A stretch of DNA of 64,000 nucleotides, from the NCBI GenBank assembly GCA_001898145.1, contig MKSR01000013.1:117724-181723 (forward strand). Direction: 5' to 3'. This DNA comes from Dyadobacter sp. 50-39. GTDB lineage: Bacteria; Bacteroidota; Bacteroidia; Cytophagales; Spirosomataceae. A model generated the notes under the pieces. That model was not told the origin of the DNA. It searched no databases and saw only the letters and a program-made list of their open reading frames with translations. The position numbers and the translations under genes were made by a program. How positions within the stretch are numbered: position 1 is the stretch's first letter; the number at the start of each line of letters is the position of its first letter. This document shows, piece after piece, positions 1 through 8,437 of the stretch.

Positions 1-531
1 GACTGCCCGGATACTAATGAAATTCAATACAAATTTGAATATGCTACGGCTTACAACCTGGATAATTCCGGAGAGTTTCCGGTAGTATCTGAAAGTCCAA
101 TTTTAAAAAATGCGTATGGAATCAGGCTACAAATAGGGCTGCGACAAGTTTCCGTCCAAGATCGAAAGCATTTTTCTCTTTTCAACCAGGCCTATGCGGT
201 GTGCTGTATTTGTGGACCTGACACTATCATAAGTCCAAGGGATACAATCACTTCACTAACCGTTACTACCACAGCGCGATTCGATAATGGTCACGCGGAA
301 GGCAGTGACGTTACGGACATGTTCAAGGTATTGAAATATAACAAATATATAGATGTAGATAGCGTAGTGGCGAATCCCGCCTTTTATCATAAACGAACTG
401 AGACCACATTTTTAGAAATGTATCTTCTTACGCCACCTGACCAACCTGGACAACACAGCTTTCAAGTAGACATAGCACTTTCGAACAACACACACCTGTT
501 TGCTACCACCAAACCAATTGAATTAAAATAG
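1..531 (+). CDS. Hypothetical protein, 5' end missing
   Basis: The frame is open from base 1 to the TAG at 529-531, so the visible 176 codons are the C-terminal part of a gene that starts outside the window. An ATG-like start near 199 would cut a continuous reading frame, so it is not used. The product has a Cys-Cys-x-x-Cys cluster near the middle and looks like an extracytoplasmic, beta-rich protein of the small hypothetical type common in Bacteroidota. The next gene starts one base after this stop, so the two are probably cotranscribed. No family was recognised with certainty. Confidence 0.6.
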   Translation, partial: DCPDTNEIQYKFEYATAYNLDNSGEFPVVSESPILKNAYGIRLQIGLRQVSVQDRKHFSLFNQAYAVCCICGPDTIISPRDTITSLTVTTTARFDNGHAEGSDVTDMFKVLKYNKYIDVDSVVANPAFYHKRTETTFLEMYLLTPPDQPGQHSFQVDIALSNNTHLFATTKPIELK

Positions 532-532
532 T

Positions 533-1311
533 ATGAACAAACTATTAATGGTAGTGTCAATGCTATCTGCGGTTTCGTTATCCGCCTGTGGGCAGCCAGA
601 CTACAAGCCGATCAAATTCTTTTACCGCCCTCTGGTTGGCGCGATATTTCCAACTCGTTCGTATTCAGCAGAACATATTACCGACAATCTAGTAAATTCC
701 AGACTCCAGAACGTACTTTTTCAACCTCTCGATATTGGCTCTTTTATAAACACTTTGGTTTGGAAGGGCATCTGATATTATCCCCCCCTCAAAATAATCA
801 GGCAGCACAAAATCAACTCAGAAAGGAGATCAGTTTGAAATATGGAAATGAATATTATACAACATTATCTTCGGGCATCATTAACAATTACTCCGCCGAC
901 GCTTCCGATCCATTAGTTCGAGGAAGCATAGGGCCAGCCTATAAAATCGAGAAAAAGCGATTGGTTTTTATCGGACGTGTTATGATCGGCGCCGTGACGG
1001 TCACCACGAACTGGGCTCGTGCCCGGTTAAAAGGCAAAAACACCAATGAGTTGATAAATATCGATTGGAATACTGATTATGCAAACAATGACTGTTTTTC
1101 CATCAATCCATCTTTCACACTCGCTTACAGAATGAACAGAAGGATCTCATTTAACATCGATCTGGACTCGTGGTTCTATAAAGCCGACATCACTTACGAT
1201 GAAACAATTACAAATGCAGTCCCGGGTACTACTGCCACGAACAAATTTCGGTATCACCATTTTATGAATGATATCAGTATAGGACTAGGCATTATGGTGG
1301 TATTCAAGTAA
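533..1311 (+). pseudogene. Outer-membrane or surface protein, apparently frameshifted
   Basis: A clear signal peptide starts at ATG 533 (MNKLLMVVSMLSAVSLSAC, lipobox-like Ser-Leu-Ser-Ala-Cys). This frame stops at 775. A second frame is open from 532 to 1311 with no stop and holds a barrel-like C-terminal part ending in a typical strand (SIGLGIMVVFK). Neither frame alone gives a secreted barrel protein. The simplest reading is one gene with a single frame change somewhere between about 590 and 775. The alternative is two overlapping genes, with ATG 760 starting the second. A sequencing error cannot be ruled out. The gene lies directly behind the preceding hypothetical gene. Confidence 0.5.
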
Positions 1312-1346
1312 GAACATGAAAAAACAATAATTCAATGATCAAGCAG

Positions 1347-1904
1347 ATGAAAAACACACTTACACTTTTTACAGTCCTGGTCATTTCCAGCGCTTTGACC
1401 TGTTCATCCCAGGACCCGGTAAAAGCAACCAGTCAGGAATACGAATCCTGCTGCGGTGCCCAGCCCGTCGAATTCTCTTATGAAAAAAAGCGCATTTATG
1501 TACCTAATGTTTTTACACCCAATAAAGATGGAATAAATGATTACTTCTTCCCGGTCGTAAACGACGTCGTTACCGACGTATGGGGCTTTGCGGTATATAG
1601 TATTGAGGGAGATACGATGTTATATCAAAAGCCTTATTTCAATTCCAAAATGCCGGTGCGGGATTATGGGTGGGATGGGCTCCGGCCCGACGGCTCGCGG
1701 TACAAGGGAGCGTTTCGGTATAAAATGCGGGTGGATGACTTACAGGCGAACAAGCACATTGTCGAGGGCCGCGCGTGCGCCGTGCTTTGCGGGAGCGGGG
1801 CGGAAGTATTCCGTACAAAGACCGGTTGCTATTTTCCCGCACAGGCTGGCAAGGAAGGCACGTTAGACAAATCGGCAGTCAACGGCGAAAGAGATTGCTT
1901 TTAA
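1347..1904 (+). CDS. Gliding-motility-associated C-terminal domain protein (CHU_C type)
   Basis: The short secreted protein has an N-terminal signal segment (KNTLTLFTVLVISSALTC) whose Cys could be a lipidation site. It is followed by the hallmark VPNVFTPNKDGINDYF and, about 60 residues on, YGWDGLRPDG. This matches the CHU_C/gliding-motility C-terminal domain used in Bacteroidota as a type IX secretion-linked surface module. ATG 1347 is preferred over 1335 because the signal peptide follows it directly. The last ~40 residues are Cys- and Gly-rich with many CpG-rich codons, and may be poorly conserved. The role is probably cell-surface; no enzyme motif is seen. Confidence 0.75.
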   Translation: MKNTLTLFTVLVISSALTCSSQDPVKATSQEYESCCGAQPVEFSYEKKRIYVPNVFTPNKDGINDYFFPVVNDVVTDVWGFAVYSIEGDTMLYQKPYFNSKMPVRDYGWDGLRPDGSRYKGAFRYKMRVDDLQANKHIVEGRACAVLCGSGAEVFRTKTGCYFPAQAGKEGTLDKSAVNGERDCF

Positions 1905-1948
1905 ATTGATTACAATGACCTCACACTATAAATCCAACCATCACACCT

Positions 1949-2770
1949 ATGAACACACTTACGAGAATCGTGCTTCTGCTCACGATCACGGCTTCTCCGG
2001 GCCTCACAAACGCACAGATCAAATTTACCTGTGACATTGCCGGCAATCGAATTAAAAGGGAATTTAATGGCAGCCTCGTTCAGCTCGATGTCAAAGTCCT
2101 TTTGCGAGGCGCCTATCGGCCGGGGCAGGCCAATATGGCTACTAATCTTCAAACCTATTTCAGCGCAAATTCTGGCCTGCTGCCTGCAACGGACCCCTAC
2201 GGTGGGAATACCGTTTACAACAACATTGGCAATCCGGCGGGCGTAGCCGGGCCGGTGGTGGACTGGGTCAGGATTGAAATCCGGGATGCTACCAATCCGG
2301 GGGTGAAACTGCAATCGAAAAGTCTTCTGCTAAAACCCAGCGGAAGTGTCGTTGACATTGACGGTACTTTGCCCGAATTCGTGGGGCAAGGTTCGCCGGT
2401 ACGCATAGCTGTTTCCCATAGAAACCATGTGGCTATATTGAGCAATCCAATTGCTTCCTTCAATGCCGGCACCATTACCTACGACTTCACGACCGCGCTC
2501 AACAAGGCCAGCCAGCTTCCGGGTGATCCTGCCCAAATGGGCATCTTCAATGGAAAGTGGTACATGTGGGCGGGCGATGTAAACGCCGATTGGGTCATCG
2601 ACGCCGCCGATATGTCAATAGCCAACAACGATTTCCTGAACGGCCTTTTTGACCAGTATCTGCTTACCGATGTCAACCTGGACGGTGGTGTGGACGCCAC
2701 GGACGGAAGCATAATGAATGCCGCCTTTTTAAATGGTTATTATTCGACGATGATGAACTACGTGCCTTAG
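1949..2770 (+). CDS. Secreted protein with C-terminal dockerin-like calcium-binding repeats
   Basis: The 273-residue protein has a signal peptide ending near Ala-Gln at residue 23. The C-terminal ~70 residues hold two EF-hand-like loops, GDVNADWVIDAADMSIANND and TDVNLDGGVDATDGSIMN, spaced like the duplicated F-hand of type I dockerin. The Asp/Asn positions needed for calcium are present. Just after the signal peptide the segment CDIAGNRIKREF resembles the YD-x-AGNR core of YD/Rhs-like repeats. The gene lies in the chromosomal flank left of the element. No cohesin partner is in the window, so the dockerin-like part is more likely a stability or surface module than a cellulosome anchor. Confidence 0.65.
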   Translation: MNTLTRIVLLLTITASPGLTNAQIKFTCDIAGNRIKREFNGSLVQLDVKVLLRGAYRPGQANMATNLQTYFSANSGLLPATDPYGGNTVYNNIGNPAGVAGPVVDWVRIEIRDATNPGVKLQSKSLLLKPSGSVVDIDGTLPEFVGQGSPVRIAVSHRNHVAILSNPIASFNAGTITYDFTTALNKASQLPGDPAQMGIFNGKWYMWAGDVNADWVIDAADMSIANNDFLNGLFDQYLLTDVNLDGGVDATDGSIMNAAFLNGYYSTMMNYVP

Positions 2771-2923
2771 TTATTCGCACCTTCCTGAACAGAAGATACC
2801 CTTTTCCTTCAAGCGGGATTGGTTGAGCTTGCTGCGCCAAGCGCCTTAGCAGAACAAGATGGATACCGAAAATGATATTGGTTGTAATAACTACCCATAT
2901 GGCAAGATTTTTCGTGGTGATGC

Positions 2924-2977
2924 GGATCAAGTTTTGGTCTTGATCCGTATTGATCCGATCAAGTTTTGGTCTTGATC
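2924..2977. repeat. Two tandem copies of a palindromic 21-mer
   Basis: GATCAAG-TTTTGGT-CTTGATC occurs twice, at 2925-2945 and 2957-2977, 32 bases apart. Each copy is an inverted repeat with 7-base arms and the same 7-base loop. The site lies between the dockerin-like gene and the tRNA terminator. It could be a protein-binding operator pair or a short interspersed palindrome. Confidence 0.7.
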
Positions 2978-3011
2978 TTCCAAAATCAGGCCAGGTATTG
3001 CAACAAAAAAA

Positions 3012-3037
3012 GCACTTAACAATTTCTTGCTAAGTGC
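3012..3037 (-). terminator. Rho-independent terminator of the tRNA-Asn transcript
   Basis: Read on the minus strand this is an 11-base stem (one G-T pair) with a GAAA loop, followed by seven T residues. It lies about 12 bases beyond the 3' end of the tRNA-Asn fragment, where a tRNA terminator belongs. It marks the original chromosomal side of the junction. Confidence 0.85.
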
Positions 3038-3048
3038 CTCATTTTCAA

Positions 3049-3093
3049 GCTCCCGAAGCTGGGCTCGAACCAGCGACCCTCTGATTAACAGTC
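3049..3093 (-). other. tRNA-Asn(GTT) 3' fragment, probable left attachment site
   Basis: The minus strand reads as the 3' part of a tRNA: anticodon loop CTGTTAATC with anticodon GTT, the variable region, a complete T-arm (GCTGG-TTCGAGC-CCAGC) and the acceptor strand TTCGGGA plus discriminator G. The 5' half (D-arm and acceptor 5' strand) is absent to the right and is replaced by AT-rich DNA leading to an integrase gene. This is the pattern left when a tyrosine recombinase inserts into the 3' part of a tRNA gene. The intact tRNA should be rebuilt at the other end of the element, outside this window. No second copy of the 45-mer was noticed here. Confidence 0.85.
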
Positions 3094-3174
3094 ACAAAAA
3101 ATTACCTTTCGTTTCTTTTTTCTCATTTTTCGATAATTTTATAAATTATTCATTTACAGATAATTATAAAATAA

Positions 3175-3203
3175 TTTGCCGCTCATATTTTGTAATATCT
3201 TTC
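3175..3203 (+). promoter_or_regulatory. Candidate Bacteroidota promoter for the integrase
   Basis: TTTG at 3175-3178 and TATCTTTC at 3196-3203 match the Bacteroidota -33 (TTTG) and -7 (TAnnTTTG) boxes in 4/4 and 5 of 6 defined positions, with a 17-base gap. The integrase ATG lies about 60 bases downstream. The spacing is slightly short, so this is tentative. Confidence 0.35.
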
Positions 3204-3262
3204 GTTGTTTTTTAATTTACTATTGCAAGTTTATTGCAACTTAAACGAAATGACGAAGAATC

Positions 3263-4675
3263 ATGGGGGCAACTACGGTTAATTTATTTCTGGACAAACG
3301 CGCTTCAAAGGGTGATGATGGTGTGGTAAAATGGTTGATCTCTCATGAGGGTAAACAAAGGCTTTTTACTACCGGCTTGAAGGTATCTGAGCAGGATTGG
3401 GATTTTGTCAAAAAACATAAATCTGGCATCCCAGGACAAGTGAAGAATGACCATCGGAGAAAATTGTGGAACAAACTCTTCGGAAACACCTTTGAAGAAG
3501 ACTACACAGGCAAGGAAGTTGAAAGCTACTTGGCCAGGGCCAGAACAATCGTCGGCAAACTTGACGATGACTTCAGCTTCGAAAGATTCGCGTATGAGAT
3601 TAGTATGTTCGGCCGAGAAACGAAGCCTTCGAAAGACGTAAAGGATAAAAACAATGTCATCGAGGCCCTTACTACAAAAGCGGCCGGCATGACGAAGGAG
3701 GGCCGGATTGGCAATGCTCTGAGCTACACTTCCACATCCTCGTCCCTCCAACGGTTTCTTGAATCCTTGACCGAGAAGCAACGATTGGAATTATTGAACT
3801 TGCCACCGGTGCTAAGAAAAGAATCACCAAAAAAAGACGTTATTCTTCGATTCGAACAGGTTACACCTGAGTTCCTTACTAGCTATGAAAAATGGATGCT
3901 CAAACATGGTCGAATCCGTAAAGGAACGGAAGTAAGCACTTCCCCGGCCACCTTGACTACCGTTGGCATCTATTGCAGGCACATTCGATCAGTTTGTAAT
4001 GATGCGATCGAATCGGGCACCATGGATCGGGCACTATATCCCTTTGGTAAAAGAAGATATATGATTCCAGCTGGCTCGAACACAAAAAAAGCCCTTAGCA
4101 AAGACGATGTTCTCAAAATCATGGCCCATAAATGCAGTCCTGGGTTTGAACAACGTAGCAGAGATCTTTGGGTATTCTCCTATTTGTGTAATGGCATGAA
4201 TATGAACGACATTTGTCGGATCCGCTGGCAGGATATCGAGGGAGACCGCCTAACCTTCATCCGTCAGAAAACTGCCCGGTCTACCAGGGGTAATCAAAAT
4301 ACCATCAAGGTCACCTTGTTCGAAGAAAGTCAAGCCATCATTAAGCGCTGGGCGAGTGAAAACCGAAAGCCGAAGGACTATGTGTTCCCTTTTCTACACG
4401 ATGAAATGACGCCTGAAAGGCAAAAAACAGTCATCAATCAGGTGGTAAAAATCACAAATCAGTATATGAAGGACGTCGCAGCAGCGAACAAAATTACCGA
4501 AGACGTCAACACATACAGTGCGCGGCACTCCTTTGCCACAATCCTTCTTCAGTCCGAGGCCCCGCTGGCCTTCATCAGTCAGGCGCTTGGCCACACATCT
4601 ATTTCTACGACTGAAAGTTATCTGGGAAGCTTCGATGATGAAAAAACAAAGAAATACCTGAGCGCGTTGTTGTAG
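3263..4675 (+). CDS. int: Tyrosine recombinase/integrase of the Bacteroidota ICE type
   Basis: The protein has 470 residues. The N-terminal ~110 residues form an arm-binding region, followed by a core-binding SAM-like domain (about 130-260) and a catalytic domain. Visible catalytic features are Arg in the block NGMNMNDICRIRW, the second box YSARHSFATI, the LGHTSISTTESYLG box, and the nucleophile Tyr in TESYLG. The first residue of the usual HxxR box is Tyr, as is common in Bacteroidota integrases. The gene starts 170 bases from the tRNA-Asn fragment and reads away from it, so it is the expected enzyme for integration and excision at this site. Confidence 0.93.
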   Translation: MGATTVNLFLDKRASKGDDGVVKWLISHEGKQRLFTTGLKVSEQDWDFVKKHKSGIPGQVKNDHRRKLWNKLFGNTFEEDYTGKEVESYLARARTIVGKLDDDFSFERFAYEISMFGRETKPSKDVKDKNNVIEALTTKAAGMTKEGRIGNALSYTSTSSSLQRFLESLTEKQRLELLNLPPVLRKESPKKDVILRFEQVTPEFLTSYEKWMLKHGRIRKGTEVSTSPATLTTVGIYCRHIRSVCNDAIESGTMDRALYPFGKRRYMIPAGSNTKKALSKDDVLKIMAHKCSPGFEQRSRDLWVFSYLCNGMNMNDICRIRWQDIEGDRLTFIRQKTARSTRGNQNTIKVTLFEESQAIIKRWASENRKPKDYVFPFLHDEMTPERQKTVINQVVKITNQYMKDVAAANKITEDVNTYSARHSFATILLQSEAPLAFISQALGHTSISTTESYLGSFDDEKTKKYLSALL

Positions 4676-4733
4676 TAGAGCTGAGCAATTTGGATAGCCC
4701 AAATGCAGGTGCGCCGAAACTTAAATCCCAAGC

Positions 4734-5699
4734 ATGGACCATTTCAAAGAGTATTTCACATTCATACAAAGATTTGATCTGCGTCTTTCTGACATGCGAG
4801 ACAAGCGTAAATCTTCGAAAGCCGGACCGGTCACTGGCCTGGGATACAGCATCAAACACCAGAACCCATACTTTTCTTTTGAGTTTCGCCAGCGTCTACG
4901 GATTTTGAAAGAGCTCGCCTTAATTGACATCTTTGGCGTCGACAGGAAAAACCGAGGCGCATATGTAAGTCAGACGAAAAAGCTCCTGATCCAATTCAAT
5001 CGGTTCTGGGAAAACTATTTCAACCATAATCCGACAGCGGGTGAGGTATACCAGGATGACTTCCTGCTGGTGATCGAATTCGGAGAAATTTTTTATACCA
5101 ACATACTGGAACCTGGCAAAGTGGATGTCATCGTCACACCCGAATTTGTTGACGATCTGTGTGATTCGGTCCGGGAAAGAGAAGAAAGCCTCGCCGAGTT
5201 TATTGAGGAGATCAATGTGCTTGAAAACTCAGACAAGTATGATATCGGCCAGCCCCAAACAGGCCAAGATGCTCCTGCTGCATTACGTGTCCGCCGCTTC
5301 CCTGTATTTATCGAAGGCATAGCGGATCAATTTTTCAAAATTTTCAAGGGATATTTCGACGAGCAGGAGCAGCAACCATTACTATCTCTCCTGACGACCA
5401 ACGTTTCTCCCAAAAAGAAGCTTCTTTTTAATAGCAATGGCAATCAGCTCGCAGACGCCTTCAAACAGCTGATTGAAGGCAATCTCATTGTTTCCTGCAA
5501 CAAAGCGGAACTTGAAAGCTGGATAATCGAGCATTTCAGGTATGTCTCAAACGGTCATGCAAAATCCTTCACAGCTGGCTACCTGAACGGAATTGTCTCC
5601 TCGGACGCAAAAATTTGCAAGTCCCCTATTTTGACTGTGAACATGAATAGTTCTGGCGTGATACTTGTTCCCACTGCCAGAAGTAAAAAAGGGGGGTGA
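4734..5699 (+). CDS. ICE-associated hypothetical protein next to integrase
   Basis: The 321-residue, soluble, charged protein has no signal peptide. The C-terminal third (FNSNGNQLADAFKQLIEGN... WIIEHFRY) resembles a segment shared by many Bacteroidota mobile-element proteins, with a layout like the end of RteC-type proteins, but a confident family call is not possible. It lies 58 bases behind the integrase on the same strand and is probably cotranscribed with it, suggesting a role in regulation or excision of the element. ATG 4734 is the first start in a continuous frame. The frame ends in a basic tail with three Gly. Confidence 0.6.
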   Translation: MDHFKEYFTFIQRFDLRLSDMRDKRKSSKAGPVTGLGYSIKHQNPYFSFEFRQRLRILKELALIDIFGVDRKNRGAYVSQTKKLLIQFNRFWENYFNHNPTAGEVYQDDFLLVIEFGEIFYTNILEPGKVDVIVTPEFVDDLCDSVREREESLAEFIEEINVLENSDKYDIGQPQTGQDAPAALRVRRFPVFIEGIADQFFKIFKGYFDEQEQQPLLSLLTTNVSPKKKLLFNSNGNQLADAFKQLIEGNLIVSCNKAELESWIIEHFRYVSNGHAKSFTAGYLNGIVSSDAKICKSPILTVNMNSSGVILVPTARSKKGG

Positions 5700-5728
5700 A
5701 AGTTCAAGTGCATTTCAAAAGTGATTTA

Positions 5729-6268
5729 TCAATCAAGCGGCTTCCATTTGCCCTTTTTGAAATAAACATTATTGAATTTCGGTGAGAAGAAAACCAAATA
5801 AAAACTACATGTATTTCGGTAAGTTGTCGGGTTGCTTGTCATAATGTGATGTGTTGGTTGCTTCATATTTATTATAAGTCGCTCCGATCGATAAAGATAT
5901 GGTTGTGTCGTTGTAATCGTCCCTTCATACCTCCTTATTATTTGTTCTTTATTGGTCACGTAGAAATAGATTGAGTCGTTCTCTTTTATTTCGAATCGAA
6001 AATTGTTGTATTGCCAGTCCGCTTGTTTGCCTGGGAAGTATTCACGATTTACAATGTATTGTCCATAATAGTCTTTTTTCTCTAATTCTGTCTTTGCTGT
6101 CAGCCATTGAATAATCCCAGCAAAAAATGCCAGCCCGAATATTCCAAGCCAAACAATTCCTATCAACTTACCAAAGATTTTCTTTCTCGTCAGCAACCAA
6201 GTCACTAAGAGAATCCCTGTTAGCGGAACAATTATAAAAACGAAAAACAAGTTGAACCCAAAACCCAT
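5729..6268 (-). CDS. Small membrane-anchored hypothetical protein
   Basis: The 179-residue protein has two or three N-terminal membrane segments (about residues 5-25 and 33-58). A predicted extracytoplasmic domain then begins with KKDYYGQYIVNREYFPGKQADWQYNNFRFEI. The rest is beta-rich with many Tyr and Phe. Comparable orphan proteins occur as accessory genes in Bacteroidota. It faces the preceding gene tail to tail, about 30 bases apart, and stands alone on the minus strand, so it is probably a small independent cargo gene. No catalytic motif is seen. Confidence 0.6.
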   Translation of the reverse strand: MGFGFNLFFVFIIVPLTGILLVTWLLTRKKIFGKLIGIVWLGIFGLAFFAGIIQWLTAKTELEKKDYYGQYIVNREYFPGKQADWQYNNFRFEIKENDSIYFYVTNKEQIIRRYEGTITTTQPYLYRSERLIINMKQPTHHIMTSNPTTYRNTCSFYLVFFSPKFNNVYFKKGKWKPLD

Positions 6269-6614
6269 TCTATTGATTTACTGGTTACCTATAATTGTGT
6301 CACAGCTGCTAGTTGAATAGTTTTCACATTCCAAGTCCGAAACCTCTTTCTTGCTGTGCCTGCCAGAGTGTGATTTCCGGCTGCTACGCCAACCCTTTCG
6401 TTACCTGTTGTCATGCTCGAAAACTTGGCTTTGCCTCTTGCTTGTTTATCCCGGTGGCCCCGTTCGCCACCGTCATGTCTGTCCGGTAAATGGCTCTCCG
6501 TTCAGCAAAAAATCAAAAAATATCAGTAGGTAAAAGTAAGGTTACACTACTGCCTACTTGTAACCCTCCAAAACAAGCGCCTAACATTGCGGTATCAACA
6601 AAACACCAATTGTT
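6269..6614. other. 346-base intergenic stretch without a recognised gene
   Basis: The part from about 6350 to 6480 is richer in GC than its flanks and has no convincing start or codon pattern. Near the right end the sequence GCCTAACATTGCGGTATCAAC looks superficially like a recombination-site core, but no partner was found. The promoter of the HTH gene at 6615 probably lies at the right end. Confidence 0.4.
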
Positions 6615-6956
6615 ATGGAGCAATACTCATTTGACCAACTCCCGCGTGCGGTTTCAGAGCTTCACCAAAAGCTTGACAATCTCCAAGATCTGTTAATAGA
6701 ATCCCGGCAACCCCTTCCGCAAGCCGCCGAACTAATGACCATCTCTCAGGCTGCCGAGTTTCTTAATCTATCTGTGCAGACGCTGTATGGAAAAGTCTGT
6801 CACAGGGAGATTCCTGTAAGCAAGAAAGGCAAGCGGCTCTACTTCTACAAGTCTGAATTAGAAGACTGGATCAAATCAGGAAAGAAAAAAACTATCGCTG
6901 AGCTTCGGGAGCAAATTCCGTCCCTGGGAGGGGCTGCTAAGAGGAAACTTCGATAA
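6615..6956 (+). CDS. Excisionase-family helix-turn-helix protein
   Basis: The 113-residue protein has a coiled N-terminal part (residues 5-35, LHQKLDNLQDLLIESR). It is followed by a MerR-like HTH_17 domain with the hallmark MTISQAAEFLNLSVQTLYGKV, KGKRLYFYKSEL and a C-terminal basic tail. Proteins of this type sit next to replication or mobilisation genes in Bacteroidota ICEs and act as excisionase or transcription factor. It is 15 bases upstream of the primase-helicase gene, so the two form an operon. A second relative with a similar layout is encoded at 55565. Confidence 0.85.
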   Translation: MEQYSFDQLPRAVSELHQKLDNLQDLLIESRQPLPQAAELMTISQAAEFLNLSVQTLYGKVCHREIPVSKKGKRLYFYKSELEDWIKSGKKKTIAELREQIPSLGGAAKRKLR

Positions 6957-6971
6957 GCTAATTCCTGTACC

Positions 6972-8198
6972 ATGACAAGCAGCAATTATCCGTTGAACCT
7001 GCCAGGCAGCTATATACGGGTTCAGACCGGCTACTACAAAAAATGTATGCAGCCGACTGTTAGTAAGGAATTTGTCGAGATGTGGATCCCATGGTCGGCT
7101 GAGATGCTCAGACAAGACCTCGAACCTAGCCAGATCAAAAAGATCCGAAAATTCGATGGCTTCTGTTGCGTCCCGGACCACTTGGACTACAAAGAGACCG
7201 TAGGAAATTTTTACAATCTCTATCACAGGCTGGAAGCAAAACCGGAACCGGGCGACCCGACCATTACCCTCGGGTTTATCAGGCACATATTCGGTGAACA
7301 ATATGAATTGGGCTTAGATTATCTCAGCCTGCTTTATCAAAGGCCGACACAGAAGCTCCCCGTGCTATGCTTGGTCTCAAAGGAGCGGAAAACTGGAAAA
7401 ACCACTTTCCTGAATTTTCTGAAACTGATCTTTGGCAAGAACATGACCTTCAATGGCAACAGTGATTTCAGGTCTCAGTTTAATTCCGACTGGATGAACA
7501 CCCTGATCATTGCTGTGGATGAAGTGCTGCTCGACCGGCGGGAAGATTCAGAGAAAATCAAAAATCTGAGCACTGCAAGAAATTCCAAAGTTGAAGCGAA
7601 AGGGAAAGACCGTAAGGAAACCGAGTTCTTTGGAAAGTTTGTGCTGTGTTCTAACAATGAAGAAAACTTCATTGTGATTGACCCTGCCGAAACGCGCTAT
7701 TGGATACGAAAGGTGCCAGTTCTCCAATCAGAAAATATTCACCTTCTTGATTCAATGGCCGGTGAGCTCCCTGCGTTTCTTCATCATTTGCTCTCTCGCA
7801 ACCTTTCGGTGCCTATCGCCCAAACCAGAATGTGGTTTTCGGAAAGGCAGATACGCACCGAGGCATTAATGCGCGTCATTCGTAACAACCGCAACCGACT
7901 GGAAACCGAAATGCTATTTATCCTGAGAGAAATCTTCGAAAATACAGGCATCGACAAACTTGAATTCACCAATAAGGATATGCTCGAACTGTTGAAGCGA
8001 AATATGCCCCGGCTCACCCGTCAGCAGGTTTCCAATGTGTTGCAGAACGACTGGGGATTAAAACCAGCAGCCAACAGCCTGAATTATCAGACCTACCTAT
8101 ATAACAGCTGCAATGATCTTGCCCCAGTCCATTCAACTGGCAGGTATTACAGCATCACTACTGAATGGATCAGAGCAAAGTTTGATGAGAGCTTCTAA
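6972..8198 (+). CDS. Primase-helicase family protein (SF3-like ATPase)
   Basis: The 408-residue protein has a P-loop near residue 140 (SKERKTGKTTF), a Walker B-like strand (LIIAVDEV) and a sensor/motif C segment (KFVLCSNNEENFIVID) with an Arg-rich stretch after it (ETRYWIRKV). This is the layout of DUF5906/D5-like helicases used in replication of mobile elements. The C-terminal ~100 residues resemble a winged-helix region. It lies behind the HTH gene and in front of a hexamer-rich region and a broken primase gene, which points to replication of the excised element. Confidence 0.85.
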   Translation: MTSSNYPLNLPGSYIRVQTGYYKKCMQPTVSKEFVEMWIPWSAEMLRQDLEPSQIKKIRKFDGFCCVPDHLDYKETVGNFYNLYHRLEAKPEPGDPTITLGFIRHIFGEQYELGLDYLSLLYQRPTQKLPVLCLVSKERKTGKTTFLNFLKLIFGKNMTFNGNSDFRSQFNSDWMNTLIIAVDEVLLDRREDSEKIKNLSTARNSKVEAKGKDRKETEFFGKFVLCSNNEENFIVIDPAETRYWIRKVPVLQSENIHLLDSMAGELPAFLHHLLSRNLSVPIAQTRMWFSERQIRTEALMRVIRNNRNRLETEMLFILREIFENTGIDKLEFTNKDMLELLKRNMPRLTRQQVSNVLQNDWGLKPAANSLNYQTYLYNSCNDLAPVHSTGRYYSITTEWIRAKFDESF

Positions 8199-8235
8199 TC
8201 AGAAAGCAAATCGCTAATAATCAATGCATAACATA

Positions 8236-8377
8236 CTCATCAAGATATTTCTATTTATGATGAGGTTAGATGAGTACGATGAGAAAACTCATCAAGGCTG
8301 ATGTGGATGATGAGGCTATGATGAGTGCTTATCCTATTTGCAATCAAGTTCTTACATCTGCTTCTCATCATCTCATC
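8236..8377. repeat. Cluster of nine GATGAG/CTCATC hexamers, candidate origin or operator array
   Basis: GATGAG on the plus strand occurs at 8259, 8269, 8278, 8309 and 8320, and its complement CTCATC at 8236, 8288, 8364 and 8372. That is nine copies in 142 bases of noncoding DNA, against less than 0.1 expected with equal bases. Several copies extend to GATGAGAAAACTCATC-like pairs. The array sits between the primase-helicase gene and the primase gene, where iterons of an origin or a Rep operator would be expected. Confidence 0.6.
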
Positions 8378-8437
8378 GAAAAATAGACATCTACCAGCCC
8401 ACACAAAAATAGGTTTGCTTATCAAATAAATAAAATC

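Noticed and set aside
1639-2475. Several antisense frames in the chromosomal flank genes
   Set aside because: They mirror the CHU_C and dockerin-like genes, which have signal peptides and domain motifs.
6560-6614. GCCTAAC-type core resembling an integron recombination site
   Set aside because: No matching partner core, no hairpin and no integron integrase in the window.
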